NCBI GenBank assembly: GCA_027569505.1
Contig: JAPDFF010000078.1
Location: 38,404 to 102,403 of the forward strand
DNA: 64,000 bases
Reading direction: 5' to 3'
Origin: Chloridium humicola
Lineage: Eukaryota; Ascomycota; Sordariomycetes; Chaetosphaeriales; Chaetosphaeriaceae
In this document: one piece after another, positions 31,377-43,103 of the stretch
Position numbering within the stretch: position 1 is the first letter of the stretch
Layout: every line of letters starts with the position of its first letter
The notes under the pieces: model-generated
Told to the model about the DNA's origin: nothing
Database searches by the model: none
What the model saw: the letters and a program-made list of their open reading frames with translations, nothing else
Made by a program: the position numbers and the translations under genes

Positions 31377-32782
31377 TCAAAGATACTTCTTCGGCATCGT
31401 TTTCCTCCTCTTATAATACGCAAACGCCCCCACCAACACAAACTGGCTTCCCACCACCACCAGAATCAACCGCGTATGCCCGCTCTTCGCATGCGCCTTG
31501 ACATTCTCCTGCAGCGTTTCATGCTTATCACTAACATGGAACTTGATCGCGTTCTCCGAATCCCGCATCCGCCCCGTCAGCTCGTGCCGCAGCGACCGCA
31601 GCTCGCGCTCCACGTCGCCGAGTCGCTTCTCCATCGCGTCGAGGCCGGCTAGGCGGTCTGTGATGAGGGTTTTGATCTCCGACAGCGTGGTGGAGGTTTC
31701 GGCGTGTCGCTGCTCGTCGACGCCGGAGTTTTGGGCGATGGTGCGGAAGATGGTGGAGAGGTGGTGGTTGACGGATTGCAGGCGGTTGTGCAGGTCGGCG
31801 AATTGCGCTTTGGAGGAGGTGATGGTGTCGGCTTCTTTGTCCGGGATGACCGTGTCGAAGGGGTCTTCGACTTGGGATTGGCCGCTGCGGCCGAAGACCA
31901 TGTGTTGTTGTTTTTGGTCTTGTTGTTGGTTGTTGTCGTTGTTGTTTTGGCCCTGCGGCGGGGTCTGGTGCTGCGTGTTGTGGGTGTTGGCGTACTCGTG
32001 GCTGCTTTCGCCCGTCAGGACGACGAGCTTGAAGACTTCAAACGAGTCCGGATTGTCGGCCGACGCGGCTGTCACGCCAAAGTTGTAGCCGCTCGGGAGG
32101 CGGACCTTGTCGGTCTCGAAGCAGGGGCGGCCCGCGACCTCGACGCTGAACTTGGTGTCGCTGTGGCGCAGCTTGATCTGGGTCGGGCGGCCCAGGTTGC
32201 GGTACGAGAAGGCGCAGTGGCCGAAGGCCAGGCTGTCGATATTGTGGTGGTTCCGGTAGTCGGTCGAGCCGTCGTTCAGGAAGCCGCGCAGCATGCCCCC
32301 GGACCCGCTATGCTGGTCGATCACCAGCGCCAGACCCTCGAACCGCCCTGCTGTGTAGACGCTGTCTGACCCGATGACGTGCGAGCCGTCGCGGACCAGC
32401 CAGATGTTGAAGTTGCCTCCGCCGCGCTCGGGGCCGTTCGCGCGGAACTCGACATCGGTGATCCAGTTCGCATTCTGGAGCGTCTTGTCTGTCCACACGG
32501 CACCGCGCTGGTTTCCGGGCGCTATTGGGGTCAAGATGACCTTGTTGGAGAGCAGTTCAGGGGGGTTGTTGCGGCCTTGGAGAGAGAAGTTGGGGATGGA
32601 ACGCGATCCAGGTGGTGCTATCCTGTTGGGCGGAGTCTCGTGTCAGCGTTTAAGGGGAACACATTGGAGCTCTTGCATCCTTACCTTTCTCCTTGACCAA
32701 AACTGAGCTCATTGATTAGGTACTGGGCTTGCGTCTGGACTAGGCCAGCCACGAGCACGGCGAGACTTGTCGGCAGGCGCAT
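31377..32782 (-). CDS. L-type (legume-like) lectin, Emp46/47 or VIP36 type cargo receptor
   Basis: Two exons, 32685-32782 and 31377-32622 (intron 62 nt), encoding 447 residues. A signal peptide covers about residues 1-19 (MRLPTSLAVLVAGLVQTQA). The lectin domain follows (SIPNFSLQGRNNPPELLSNK, GGGNFNIWLVRD, YTAGRFEGLALVID, and an NHHNIDSLAFGHC stretch with ligand-binding residues). It ends with GYNFGVTAASADNPDSFEVFKL near residue 230. A Gln/Asn-rich linker, a predicted coiled coil and one membrane helix (LILVVVGSQFVLVGAFAYY) come next. The last four residues KKYL form a KKxx retrieval signal for COPI. The protein should therefore cycle between ER and Golgi as a receptor for N-glycosylated cargo. 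It is divergent from ALG8, which helps build the glycans such lectins read. Confidence 0.92.
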
Positions 32783-33523
32783 GTTGAGAGTCGCTGCAAC
32801 TTGGAGGGGAGACTTGGAAGGACGCTCGCAACCGAAGCCGGGCCGAATCGAGAATTATTTATTAGTCAATGGGAGTCGGGTTCCCGGTTCTAGTTTCCGG
32901 CAGAATGGGACAGAGGTTCCGTTGCGTTCGGAGTTGAGGACACTTTGCAGCTCGAACAACACCACCCGGGCCGGCGGTTTGAGCCAATGTGGAGAAGACA
33001 CCAGGCGGAGGACGAAGGCAAAGGTGGAGGAGAAAAGAGGCCACAATGGTAAGGTAGTAGTAATATGTTCTTGGTCCGGGGAAATAAAAGAAGAAAAAAT
33101 CGAAAATATAAGCAATTCAACACCTCTTATTGTGATTGCTCGCTATCTGACAAAACGAATGTTGTTGGCTCAAGAGTCCGAGACAAAATATCCGGATGCA
33201 ATCTTGCAGTGAACAGCTGTGCTCAAACCCACAGACAGTGCCCCTGCCCAGTGCCGGAAGCTGTTGCTCCAACTGGGAGTTGGAGACCTGGAACATCAGG
33301 GGCCGGGCTCCACTTGCCCGGTGCCTCGGGGAAGTTGAGGCGCAACTGCGGCAGAAGGATGTGGCGTGTGCAGAATGTGGCTGGTTTTGTGTTGGAGCAG
33401 TCTCCACTTCCTGTCGTTCAAGCTCCACCAAAACTTGGGTGCTTGCTGTCAATTGGAGACTGCTTCATTTCATGTGACAGCTGCATGGGAAAGCTTGTTG
33501 ACAGCCAGTCCCGATATGCCGCC
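32783..33523. promoter_or_regulatory. Divergent promoter region, lectin and ALG8
   Basis: 741 bp between two opposed start codons. The centre (about 33040-33140) is relatively A/T-rich. No gene is supported here. Confidence 0.6.
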
Positions 33524-35155
33524 ATGGCTGAACTCTACCCCTCGCTCACGCAATGCGCGATAGTGGCCGCGGCATTGAAGCTTCTTCTTTTTCCCGCATA
33601 GTGAGTGACTACGACTTTCCCATCTTAACCCCACTGGCGCGCATACTGACCCTTTCCTCACCTTGGTAGCAAATCCACCGATTTTGAAGTCCACCGCAAC
33701 TGGCTTGCGATCACCAACTCGCTGCCCCTCTGGGAGTGGTACTACGAAAAGACGTCAGAATGGACACTCGACTACCCACCCTTCTTCGCCTACTTCGAAT
33801 GGATCATGTCGCAGGTCGCGAAGCTGGTTGACCCCGCCATGCTCAAGGTGTACAATCTGGAGTACGATAGCTGGCAGACAATATACTTCCAGAGAGCCAC
33901 CGTTATCATCACCGAGCTAGTGCTGGTCTATGCGCTGCAGATGTACGGACTTTGATCTTGAGTTGTTGACCATGGTGGACAGAGGCTAACAGACTCTAGG
34001 TTCGTCGACTCGTCGCATGGTGTGTCCAAACGGGCGGCGCAAGCAGCCGCCATCTCCATCCTGCTTTCGCCGGGTCTCCTCATCATCGACCACATCCACT
34101 TCCAATACAATGGCTGCATGTACGGCATTCTCATCGCATCCCTCGTGCTGGCGCGCAAAAGGTCGACACTGCTGTGGAGCGGCCTCCTTTTCGCGGCGCT
34201 GCTGTGCATGAAGCACATCTACCTCTACCTCGCGCCGGCCTACTTCGTCTTTCTCCTGCGGGCTTACTGCCTCTCCCCGAAGTCGATATTCCGCATCCAG
34301 TTTCTCAACTGCCTGAAGCTGGGCACCGGTATCGCAGCGATCTTTGGCACAGCCTTCGGGCCCTTTGCGCTCAAGGGCCAGATCCCTCAGATCTTTAGCC
34401 GCCTGTTCCCCTTTTCACGTGGTCTCTGCCATGCGTACTGGGCGCCCAATGTCTGGGCCATGTACTCATTCATGGACCGCGTACTGATCATTCTTGCGCC
34501 GCGCATCGGCCTGTCGGTCAGGGAGGGCGCATTGCAGAGCGTAACGCGCGGCTTGGTTGGAGATACCTCCTTTGCGGTCCTCCCAGACGTCACGCCGCGG
34601 GTGTGCTTCGCTTTGACGCTGATTTTCCAAGCGATCCCTCTTGTGAAGCTCTTCTTCCAACCGACGTGGGATAACTTCATCGGGGCTGTCACCCTCTGCG
34701 GCTACGCCTCCTTCCTCTTCGGCTGGCACGTCCACGAGAAAGCGGTCCTCCTCGTCATCATCCCCTTCAGTCTCATCGCGCTCAAGGACCGACGGTACCT
34801 GGGCGCATTCCGACCACTCGCGGTGGCCGGCCACGTCTCGCTCTTCCCGCTGCTTTTCACCCTGGCGGAGTTCCCCATCAAGACGGTCTACACAGTGTTC
34901 TGGCTCATTCTCTTCCTGCTGGCGTTCGACCGGCTGGCGCCGGCGTCAAACCGGCCTCGGTTCTTCCTGTTTGACCGGTTCAGCACGCTCTATATCACGG
35001 TCAGCATCCCGCTGATTGTGTACTGCTCGCTGGTGCACGGGATTGTGTTCGGGAAGAGCTACGAGTTTCTACCCCTGATGTTCACCAGCTCGTACTCGGC
35101 GATAGGGGTCGTCGGGAGCTGGGTGGGCTTTATGGTGGTGTATTTCACGTCGTAG
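33524..35155 (+). CDS. ALG8: Dolichyl-P-Glc alpha-1,3-glucosyltransferase Alg8
   Basis: Three exons: 33524-33600, 33670-33942 and 34000-35155 (introns 69 and 57 nt), encoding 501 residues. It adds the second glucose to the dolichol-linked N-glycan precursor in the ER lumen. The first loop reads STDFEVHRNWLAITNSLPL and then WYYEKTSEWTLDYPPFFAYFEW, the signature that separates Alg8 from Alg6 (which has GLDYPPLTAY at this place). HIHFQYNGCMYG and FPFSRGLCHAYWAPNVWA follow, both conserved loop motifs of this GT-C family. About ten or more hydrophobic segments span the rest. The C-terminus ends in a hydrophobic helix without an obvious KKxx signal. The start at 33524 has good context (GCC before ATG). 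Length matches the fungal family. Confidence 0.94.
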
Positions 35156-37053
35156 ACTAGAGCGGCTTCGAATTTGATTTTCACTGTTCATGGCGGAGGT
35201 CGCCCCAAGTCTCCACACTTTCATCTCATGGTTACGCAAGAGCTGATTGGTTCAGGGGCGCTGCATCGGCACGCCAAGGGCGATCCACAAGCTACTTCTT
35301 CTACAACACAATTTTGGTGCGCAAAGAAGTATCTGCAGGAAGGGGATGAAATGGGCCCGGGAAGAAGCCGGCCCCAATTGTTCTAGAAACCCTTCCCAAA
35401 CAAGCAGTTTCGCTCATCTTCATTTCCTGAGGAACACGGCCTCGAAACTACCAGCACTTTACATGTTTGCTATCTATCCCTCGTATGAAGTTCTCATTTC
35501 TCAAAGACCTCCATCTGCAAGGCTGCAAGCTGCACGTCAATCAGACTCTCAGCCTTGTGCGACCACCCCACATTTTCCCGAAGTGGCGCTTCCTGCAAAC
35601 ACAATTCGAACTCAACGGGTCTGCGGTGCTTGGACGGAGGCCACGACACAAACTGCCATAACTAACAGCAAGAAGACATCAAACTCCGCAGATTCTTCAG
35701 GACGCCATCGGTCTTCATCACAAGGAGAAAGAGAGCAAACTACCCCCTTTTTCCGCATCAGCCTCGCCTTACACGGGATCTTCCGGTTCCTGAGCGAGAC
35801 ACTCGCAAACGCGGCTCAACGTTGACTTTGCACTCGGCACAAAATAGTTTGTAACCGCGGTCCGATATACTTTCGAGATATGAAGACCGATACCAAGAGT
35901 CTTGCACCTTCCAGTAATGACCGGCCCAGCTGATGTGTGCGGTGTGAGTTGGCTCAGGTGTGATGTCCGTCTGTTAGTGTGGTACGCGTCCGCAGCAGGA
36001 CCTTCTGCCTCGAGATATGTCACGATGTCAACATCAACAAAGAACGAATAGGGAAATTATGTCGAGCACCGCAATCCCCGTGACGATGCGGGCGTTCGGG
36101 GGAAAGATGCTGCGTGTTTGCGCTCGGGGCCCACGCATCGGTGAGGGCCAATGGTCCAGGCGCGTGCGGTGGTCTCCCGTGGGCCTCGAAGGGGGGCTCC
36201 TCCTGCCTGGCGGCTGCGGACCCCTACCCTTGGAAAAGAAATTTGCCCGGCACTGCACCAAGCATAAACAATTGAAAACCAGCCCAATTTGAGCGCTTCA
36301 AGTGTGCGATGGTAGCCCTCGCCGCGGCGAACATTATGAGTACAAAAATGTGGGCAAAGGACGCGGGGCGGGTGGGTTGGCTGCCGGCAGAGGTGCGCCG
36401 GGGTGGTCGGGGGTGAGGTGTGGACGAGGAGGAGGAGGAGGCCCATTTTGGGTCGAAGCTTGTCGGAGCGATGGGCATGGGCGCGCTCGGTGTCCCCCCC
36501 CCGTCTTCGTACCCTGGGCTCCATGCGGGTCCGGCACGCTGGACCTGCTGCCAGCCCGTGCTCCCTCCCCATTTGCCGTCTCCTCCCCCCTTGTTGAACT
36601 TTTCCTCCTCCCACTTCTGCACCACCCGCGTTTTTCTCTCTGTCCTCAACACCGCGCCCCCGTCAACACCCGGCGGCCACAACACCATCCCCCCGCGATT
36701 CGAGGCTCACTTACACGGACCTCGCTCCGTCTGCGCCGTCTTTTGCCCGGCCCTCAGCCGCGGGACCGTCCGATTTCAGCCTTGCATGCTCACCGCGAAA
36801 GCTTCCCTCCTGCGCGGCCACCAAACCCTGCCCTCTCTCCACCCAATCCGCCACGGACCGCGACCGACGGCCACAACACGCCCAGCAGGACACCCCGACG
36901 CGTCTCAATCACCCACGTCACCGCCTTTCTCTGTGCCATCGTACGGGGCCTCTTGTTGTCTTATTGACACGCACGAGGCTGAGTTATCAGCCTTGCAGCA
37001 CTTTTTCAACCCCTGCTTGAGACCACCTCTTGCTCCCTCGACCAGCCCCAGGC
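35156..37053. other. Intergenic region and probable leader upstream of ITC1
   Basis: 1.9 kb between two plus-strand genes. From about 36480 to 37053 the plus strand is very C/T-rich and low in stop codons. This makes long open frames, one of which runs into ITC1 exon 2, but no ATG-started, recognisable protein is present. Most likely this is the ITC1 leader and promoter. Confidence 0.55.
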
Positions 37054-40000
37054 ATGGTACGGCAACAACAACTCCCACAAGGCACCCCCACCCCGCTGAC
37101 CCGAACCTCCAGGTCCTCTTCAAGCGCAAGCCGGTGCAGTTCCTGCCCGTGCCAGAGATCGACAATGAAGACCAGGAGGTATGCATCCCTGCTGGGCCTC
37201 CAGACTGCCGCCAATGAACCATAACGGGACTCTAATCACTAATGGGATACAGGTCTGGTATATCTCCCAAACCGGGGAGGTCTTCGTCACATACGAGGAC
37301 TACCTGAATAGGTTCGTGTGCCATGCCCCTGTGTTGCTATGAGGTTGCCCAAAATAGCCGGGAGCATAGTACTGACATGTCGCAGACTGGACTTCTACAA
37401 GCAGGTATGCTGGCTTCCTGTAAGCCGGGCAAGGGATCGTGACCGCTCACCAGCCATGTAGAAACGATTTATCTGCACCATCAGCGGCCACTCGGGCATG
37501 ACCTTCTTTGACGCCCTGGAGAGCGAGGTACGACCACCCAATACCACCGTTTGTTGCTGTTCTCTCCACCCCTTGCGCTCGATGGGAAACCACTGACACA
37601 GCTCTTAAACGACCAGCTCGCCGGCGCCGCCGAGGTAGACCAGGCATTTCCCGAGGCGCTCAAGGGCCCTATCCTCCGTCGCGTTCAGTTCCAGACCGTA
37701 TCCCGCATCGACACCCTGGTCGACCAGGTATACGACGAGTTCAAGAACGATTACTACCCGGGCGAGGCAGTCACCGTACATATCTTGGGCGGCGAGCGCC
37801 TACGCGGCGTCGTTAGGGACAAGACTCGCTTCGGCAGCAAGGTTCTCCCCGACGGCACCCTCACACCGCCCTTCTCCCGCTACTTTGTCAGCCTAGACGA
37901 CCGCCCCGACGAGGAGGCCGTGGTGGACGACTCGCACATCTTCCGCGACCGCAAGCTCTTCACCAAGGCGGTCCTGCGCTCGTTCATCAAGAAGACGGTC
38001 ACCAGGGACTCGTGGAACGGTGCCCCGTGGTTGGTCAAGCACGATGTGGCCGAGAAGTATCACATCGACGAACGGATCCCGGCGCATCTACGCTACGACA
38101 CCAAGCTCCAGGAGCGGAAGCAGATGCAGCTGCAGAAGAAGGCCTCGCAGTTCGACCCGGCCTCGGTCTCTCCCGGTCCTACCAGCCCAACTGGATTTAG
38201 GTTGCCCGAGCTCAAGCCGGCGCCGAAGAGCCACAAGTCCAAGGCCCAGCAGGCCCTCCAAGCGCAGCTAAATGCTGTTAAGGGAAAGCACAGCACATTT
38301 GGAGGCCACGAGCCAGGCAACTTTGTCCACCTGCCCCTGCCCGGCAACCCCTTCCAGTTCCCCATGTCCTTCCGCGGACAGGTCCCCCCGCCGACGGGCA
38401 GGCAACCCGAGCCGACGCCGCCTCCGCCCCCGCCGAAATACCCCATCGAAGACCTGCAGGTCGAGTCCCGTGGCGTGGTTAGGCCCCAGCTCAAATACAT
38501 GTGCAACGACACCCCTGTCGATGTCGCTCCCGAGGCCAAGTCGCCCTTCAGCGATAAGATCCAGATGAGGTCAATAGGCCCGCTGCTCGAGACCTGGGAC
38601 ACCCTGAATGTCTATTGCGAGATCTTCAAGCTCGACTCGTTTACCTTTGACGACTATGTAGAAGCCATGTTGGTCGCCACCCAAGAGGCGCCCGTCCAGC
38701 TGTTCGACGAAATCCACTGCGCGGTTCTCAAGATTCTTGTCAGTTCCGAGGCCGACGGCGGTAAGGTCCAGATTCAGCTGCCGGAACTGGAGGAGGAGGA
38801 GGAAGAGGAGGAAGAAGAGGAGACCGTGGACGAGAGCACCATGGCAACTCCCGAGCCTGAACCCCAACCATCGGGCCGTGCGACTAGGAGTAGCATGGCG
38901 AAGATGGAGGCGGAGAGGATGGCGGCGGAAGCTGCGGCTGCGGAGAAGGAGATGGAGGACGTCGAAGATGTGCCCAGGCACAATGCGGAAGAGGTGCTCA
39001 AGGGGTACGACTGGATCGAGCATCTGAGGAAACGCGATTTTAAGGAGGGCGGCTGGGAGTTGATCATGGTTGGCCTGCTGCATCAGTTGTCGAAGAACGA
39101 CAGGCTGAGGGCGAGCTGCGAGGAGCTTCTGCATCAGCTGGTGCCGACGGACGATGATGAGCCCAATCAGGAGACGGTCCGCCAGAGGTATTCGGCGCTC
39201 GATTTCAACTACCGTGTTCAGGCGCTGCAGATTATCTGCATGCTCACGGCGGAGACGAGGGCGATCCGCGGATACATGGAGGACTGCAGCGAGACGATGA
39301 CGGCGTACAGGAAGGAGAAGATTGAGTGGCAGCGCAAGAGGAAGCAATTGTGGGTGGTTTCGTTTTTCCGTGGAGATTGCTCGTGCTAACTGTTTGCAGA
39401 ATTGAGGAGCTGAAGAGCCTCAACGACCAGCGCAAGATCCTCTTGCCCGACAATCTTCCACCCAGCCCGCCTCTGGATCCAGTTAAGACCAACGGAGACG
39501 TCAAGATGTCGGATGTGGAAGACCTCCCCGCCAACACGTCAGACGAGGTTCCCGACTCGGATGAGGATGGGCCGCCGAGGAAACTCCGCCGCGGCATCGA
39601 TCGCGCGGCGGAACGGAAACGCAAAGCCGACAAGGAGCAGGAGCGCAAGGAGAAGGCTGAGGCCGCCCCCAAGGTGTCGAAGCAGTCGAAGCAGTTCCAG
39701 AAGGTGCTCAAGGACATCCAGAGGAAGGAAGACGAGATTGGCGAGTGCGAGCGCGAGATCGCCGTCATCGACAACGACCTCCGCGAGGCCGACTGCCCGC
39801 GCACCCGCGTGCTCGGCAAGGACCGCTTCTGGAACAGGTACTACTGGTTCGAGCGCAACGGCATGCCCTACGGCGGCCTCCCCGACAGCTCCACCGCGGT
39901 GGCGGGCTACGCCAACGGCTGCATCTGGGTGCAGGGCCCCGACGAGCTCGAGCGCGAGGGCTATATCGACATGAAACAGGAGTACCAGGACGAGTACAAG

Positions 40001-40633
40001 GCCAAGTTCGACATCACGGTGCCCGAGCGCAAGAAGAAGGAGGAGGGCGCCACCAGCGTGTACAACGCGACCCAGTGGGGCTACTTCGCCGACCCGGCCG
40101 ACGTCGACGCCCTGATTGGCTGGCTCGACCCCCGCGGCTTCAACGAGCTGAAGCTGCGCAAGGAGCTGGTCAACTACCGCGACAAGATTGTCAAGAACAT
40201 GGAGAAGCGGAAGATATATCTCGCCACCCCAGAAGAAAAAGGCAAGAAACCCGCCGACGAAGACGACGAACCCACCACCACCACCACCAACCCCACCCCC
40301 GCCGTCGTCTCCCCCTCCCCACCAAAAACAAACGGTAACAAACGCATGAGCACCCGCGGCCGCGGCGTCACCACCATCGCCGCAGCCTCCCAGCATCAAC
40401 AACAGCCCGCTGAACCCGAACCCCAGCTGGAGCCGGTACACTACAGGTGCATGGACTGGCAGAATACGATGGCGCTCGAGGAGATTGGGCATCTGCATAG
40501 TCTGGAACCGCCGCCGGCGAGGTCGCGGAAGCTGACCAAGAAGAAGGAGGCGGCGCTCGCGAGGGAGTTGGCGGAATTGCAGGAGGAGAGGGCGGTGACG
40601 AGGAAGAGGGGGAGGCCGAGTTCGGGGAGGTGA
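37054..40633 (+). CDS. ITC1: Itc1/Acf1-type subunit of an ISWI chromatin remodeler
   Basis: Seven exons: 37054-37056, 37113-37178, 37253-37311, 37386-37404, 37462-37527, 37602-39349 and 39400-40633 (introns 56, 74, 74, 57, 74 and 50 nt), encoding 1064 residues. The first coding exon is just the ATG; the intron begins right after it and splicing yields MVLFKRKPVQFLPVP, the usual start of this family. The fourth exon is only 19 nt. A WAC domain covers about residues 1-110 (YEDYLNRLDFYKQKRFICTISGHSG is split by two introns). A DDT domain lies near 398-460 (LLETWDTLNVYCEIF), WHIM-type segments near 551 and 786 (RTRVLGKDRFWNRYYWFE), with a Glu-rich acidic run and a long charged coil between. The tail ends in KRGRPSSGR, an AT-hook-like motif. 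It should bind linker DNA and guide the Isw2-type ATPase. Confidence 0.93.
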
Positions 40634-41170
40634 TTTCCTACCTCCTCTTCTGATTGAATTTCTAGAGGAGTTGTGTAGCATCTGGATGGGTGGGTGGATG
40701 GATGGGTGGTGTTGGTTTGGTCAGCGGTTTTCTTTCTATTGTTACCGCCACGGCTGCTGCTGTTGCTGCTGCTTACTTTGGCATTGCATTGCACTGCGGA
40801 CTTTGCATTTGGGGAAGAAATAAGGAAGAAGAAACGGGAGACTTTGCATGGCCGATTTTATGGCTTTTCATCGTTGCTTGGGGTGTTTGGGGCTTGGGCG
40901 CGGGGCAAACACAAAAGGAGGGAGGTGGGCATTCGTTCGAGTTTATGCTTAATTCGCAGGTAGACTGTTTATAGCCTGGTTTAGGGCAGAGGGTGGCGTT
41001 TGGGGTTAATAGAAGTGATACCTTTGGTGATCATACTGGTCCTGTCCTTCGGAGTTGGGGTTGAAGTGACGAACATTCGAGCGTCAAGATCAGGCTGCCA
41101 GTCATGATGAGCGTTAACATCATTTCATTTAGAGTGGTGACCGACCTCCCCTTGCATCTCAGATCATCGA
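40634..41170. other. Convergent 3' flanks of ITC1 and a Zn2Cys6 gene
   Basis: 537 bp between two stop codons. Short GGAT/GGGT-rich stretches occur near 40684-40712. No gene seen. Confidence 0.6.
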
Positions 41171-43103
41171 CTAAACAACTTCACTCCGCCTCCTCAAACA
41201 CACCTCCAGCCCCCTATTCCTCAGCTCGCGCTCTAAGACCTCCTGCATAACCACCACACGCCTCTTACACCACCAGTACGTCTCCCCGGGTAACAGCACC
41301 CCCGTCAACCGGTAGATGTGGTACAGCACTACCAACATCCTCGAGTCACCGCTCGATATCAACGCCAACAACGGCCCAAAACACATCATCGGGAACGTCG
41401 CCACGAACCGCGCCCTATCACTCGGCTTCGACACATGCATTCGGCACCCGTCCCTTGCGCTCGCTCCAGAAGCTGGACAACCACCACTGTCCCCGCCATC
41501 CATCACATACGCCATAGCAACCGCCACCCTGGACACCAACCTCTTGTACGCAGCCCGCGTAAGCGCCTCGTCCCGCGCCCCAGCACTGTTCACATACGCC
41601 TCCCCCTCCTTGTAGCTCTGCCAAAGCGTCATGATCTTGTACGGCGGCGTCTCGCCCGCCGCCTCCGGAAAATCGGGCAACAACCCCTCCAGATACGCCG
41701 AACCCGCACTCGACCCCTCTCCCGTCTCAGACGACGAAGTTGACGACAACGGTGACCTCTTCACCCCCTCTCCTCCTTCCACCCCCAGCGACGCCCCATC
41801 CCCCCAATACCTCCTATTCTCATACAACTCCATAAACCCCCTCAAATACCTCCTCCAGTTCAGCCCCCTCGCATCCACCACCTCCTCCAGCACCATGCAC
41901 GGCTGCAGCAGCCCCACGCCCTGGAACACACTCTCTGATGTCTGGAAAAGCGGCCAGGCCATGAAAAAGATCTGGCGGACGCCTGCTGAGAGCCAGTATA
42001 ACCTGTCGCTTGCAAGGTCCAGCACACCCCCGCCCCTCCCCACCTCACTTTTAGGTGAAGATGAAGATGGTGGTGACGGTGGGTATGATGATGTCTGAGA
42101 GTGAGAGTGGCTGCCGCCCTCGATAAAACTTAAATCAGACCACATCAGAAACTGGACCAGGTTTGCCGTGCCGAGGAGTGCGTCACAGTTGGCAGAGGTG
42201 AGCGGGGCAGAGAGGGCGGCGCGGTACTCGTGCAGGGTTTTGTCGAGGAGGACGGATTTGGCGCGGTGGTATTGGGGTTGCGAGGGGTGGAGGTGGGAGA
42301 GGTGGGCGGCGGCGAAGGAGAGGGTTGCGTTTATAAGGTAGGTTTGGTTGCCGGACTGTTGGCAGAGCAGGAGGGGGTAATGTTAGTCATTGGGGGTTTG
42401 TAGGTACTAAGTACATACTTTCTGGGAAGGGTTGGAGGGGGTTTGACGTACCTGGAACGCAAGCTGCAGCATCCTAGGCCATACAGGCCCGAACGGCAGC
42501 GTGGGGATGCTGTGCCGCTCGAAGTGGTGCAGGAGTTCCATGTGCAGGAGGTTGATGGGGCCCGATTCGGGCTCGGATAAGGGGCTCCAGCCCAACTCAC
42601 GCGGAGGAGACGTCAGCGGCGGTGAGGGCCGGCCACTGCTACCCCGGCTGGAGGGTGCTGGGCTGCGGCGGATGCATGTTTCCTTGCGTTTGACGCAGTT
42701 CTTGCACGGGTCACCCTCGTCACACTGTGGGAGACGTTGTCTGACGGTTAGTCTTGGTACTTGCTCCGTTTCGGGAGTAAATGGTGGCCGTGATGTCGGG
42801 GAAAAGAGTGATATCTGGTAGGAAAAGGGGACGGAACGGACCTTGACTTTGCGTCGTTTACACCTGATACATCCCAGTCTCGATTTCTGATACCCGCGAG
42901 GTTAGCTCCAACTACTGGTACCCATCACAGAGCCAACTTGATACCACAGCGATCCTTAACATTTACCACAGGGATGATGAACATACCCGATGGGGTCTCT
43001 TCTTCCGTAGCTCCTCCGGTCCAACGACCTTGAGAACGGGTCCACCACACCCGGTATTAGACAGAAGAAACGTATTTGCAAACGTAGCAACCAGTGAGCC
43101 CAT
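41171..43103 (-). CDS. Zn2Cys6 transcription factor, Upc2-like architecture
   Basis: Four exons: 42987-43103, 42842-42886, 42452-42724 and 41171-42355 (introns 100, 117 and 96 nt), encoding 539 residues. The second exon is only 45 nt and carries the first half of the zinc cluster. Splicing gives the spacing C45-x2-C48-x6-C55-x5-C61-x2-C64-x6-C71, preceded by basic RKKRPHRKSRLG. No coiled coil follows. The rest resembles the Fungal_trans_2 region of sterol-uptake-control-type regulators: NLLHMELLHHFERH near 110, a set of helices, and a Ser-rich loop. The donor after the KVK codons is GTCCGT, a weak site, but only this join restores the cluster. The MFS exporter gene lies directly upstream on the same strand and may be its target. 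The C-terminus (RRSEVV) is complete. Confidence 0.88.

Noticed and set aside
36420..37217. Long open frame running in frame into ITC1 exon 2
   Set aside because: It has no ATG start at its head and consists of C/T-rich leader; the ATG|intron model gives the expected family start.
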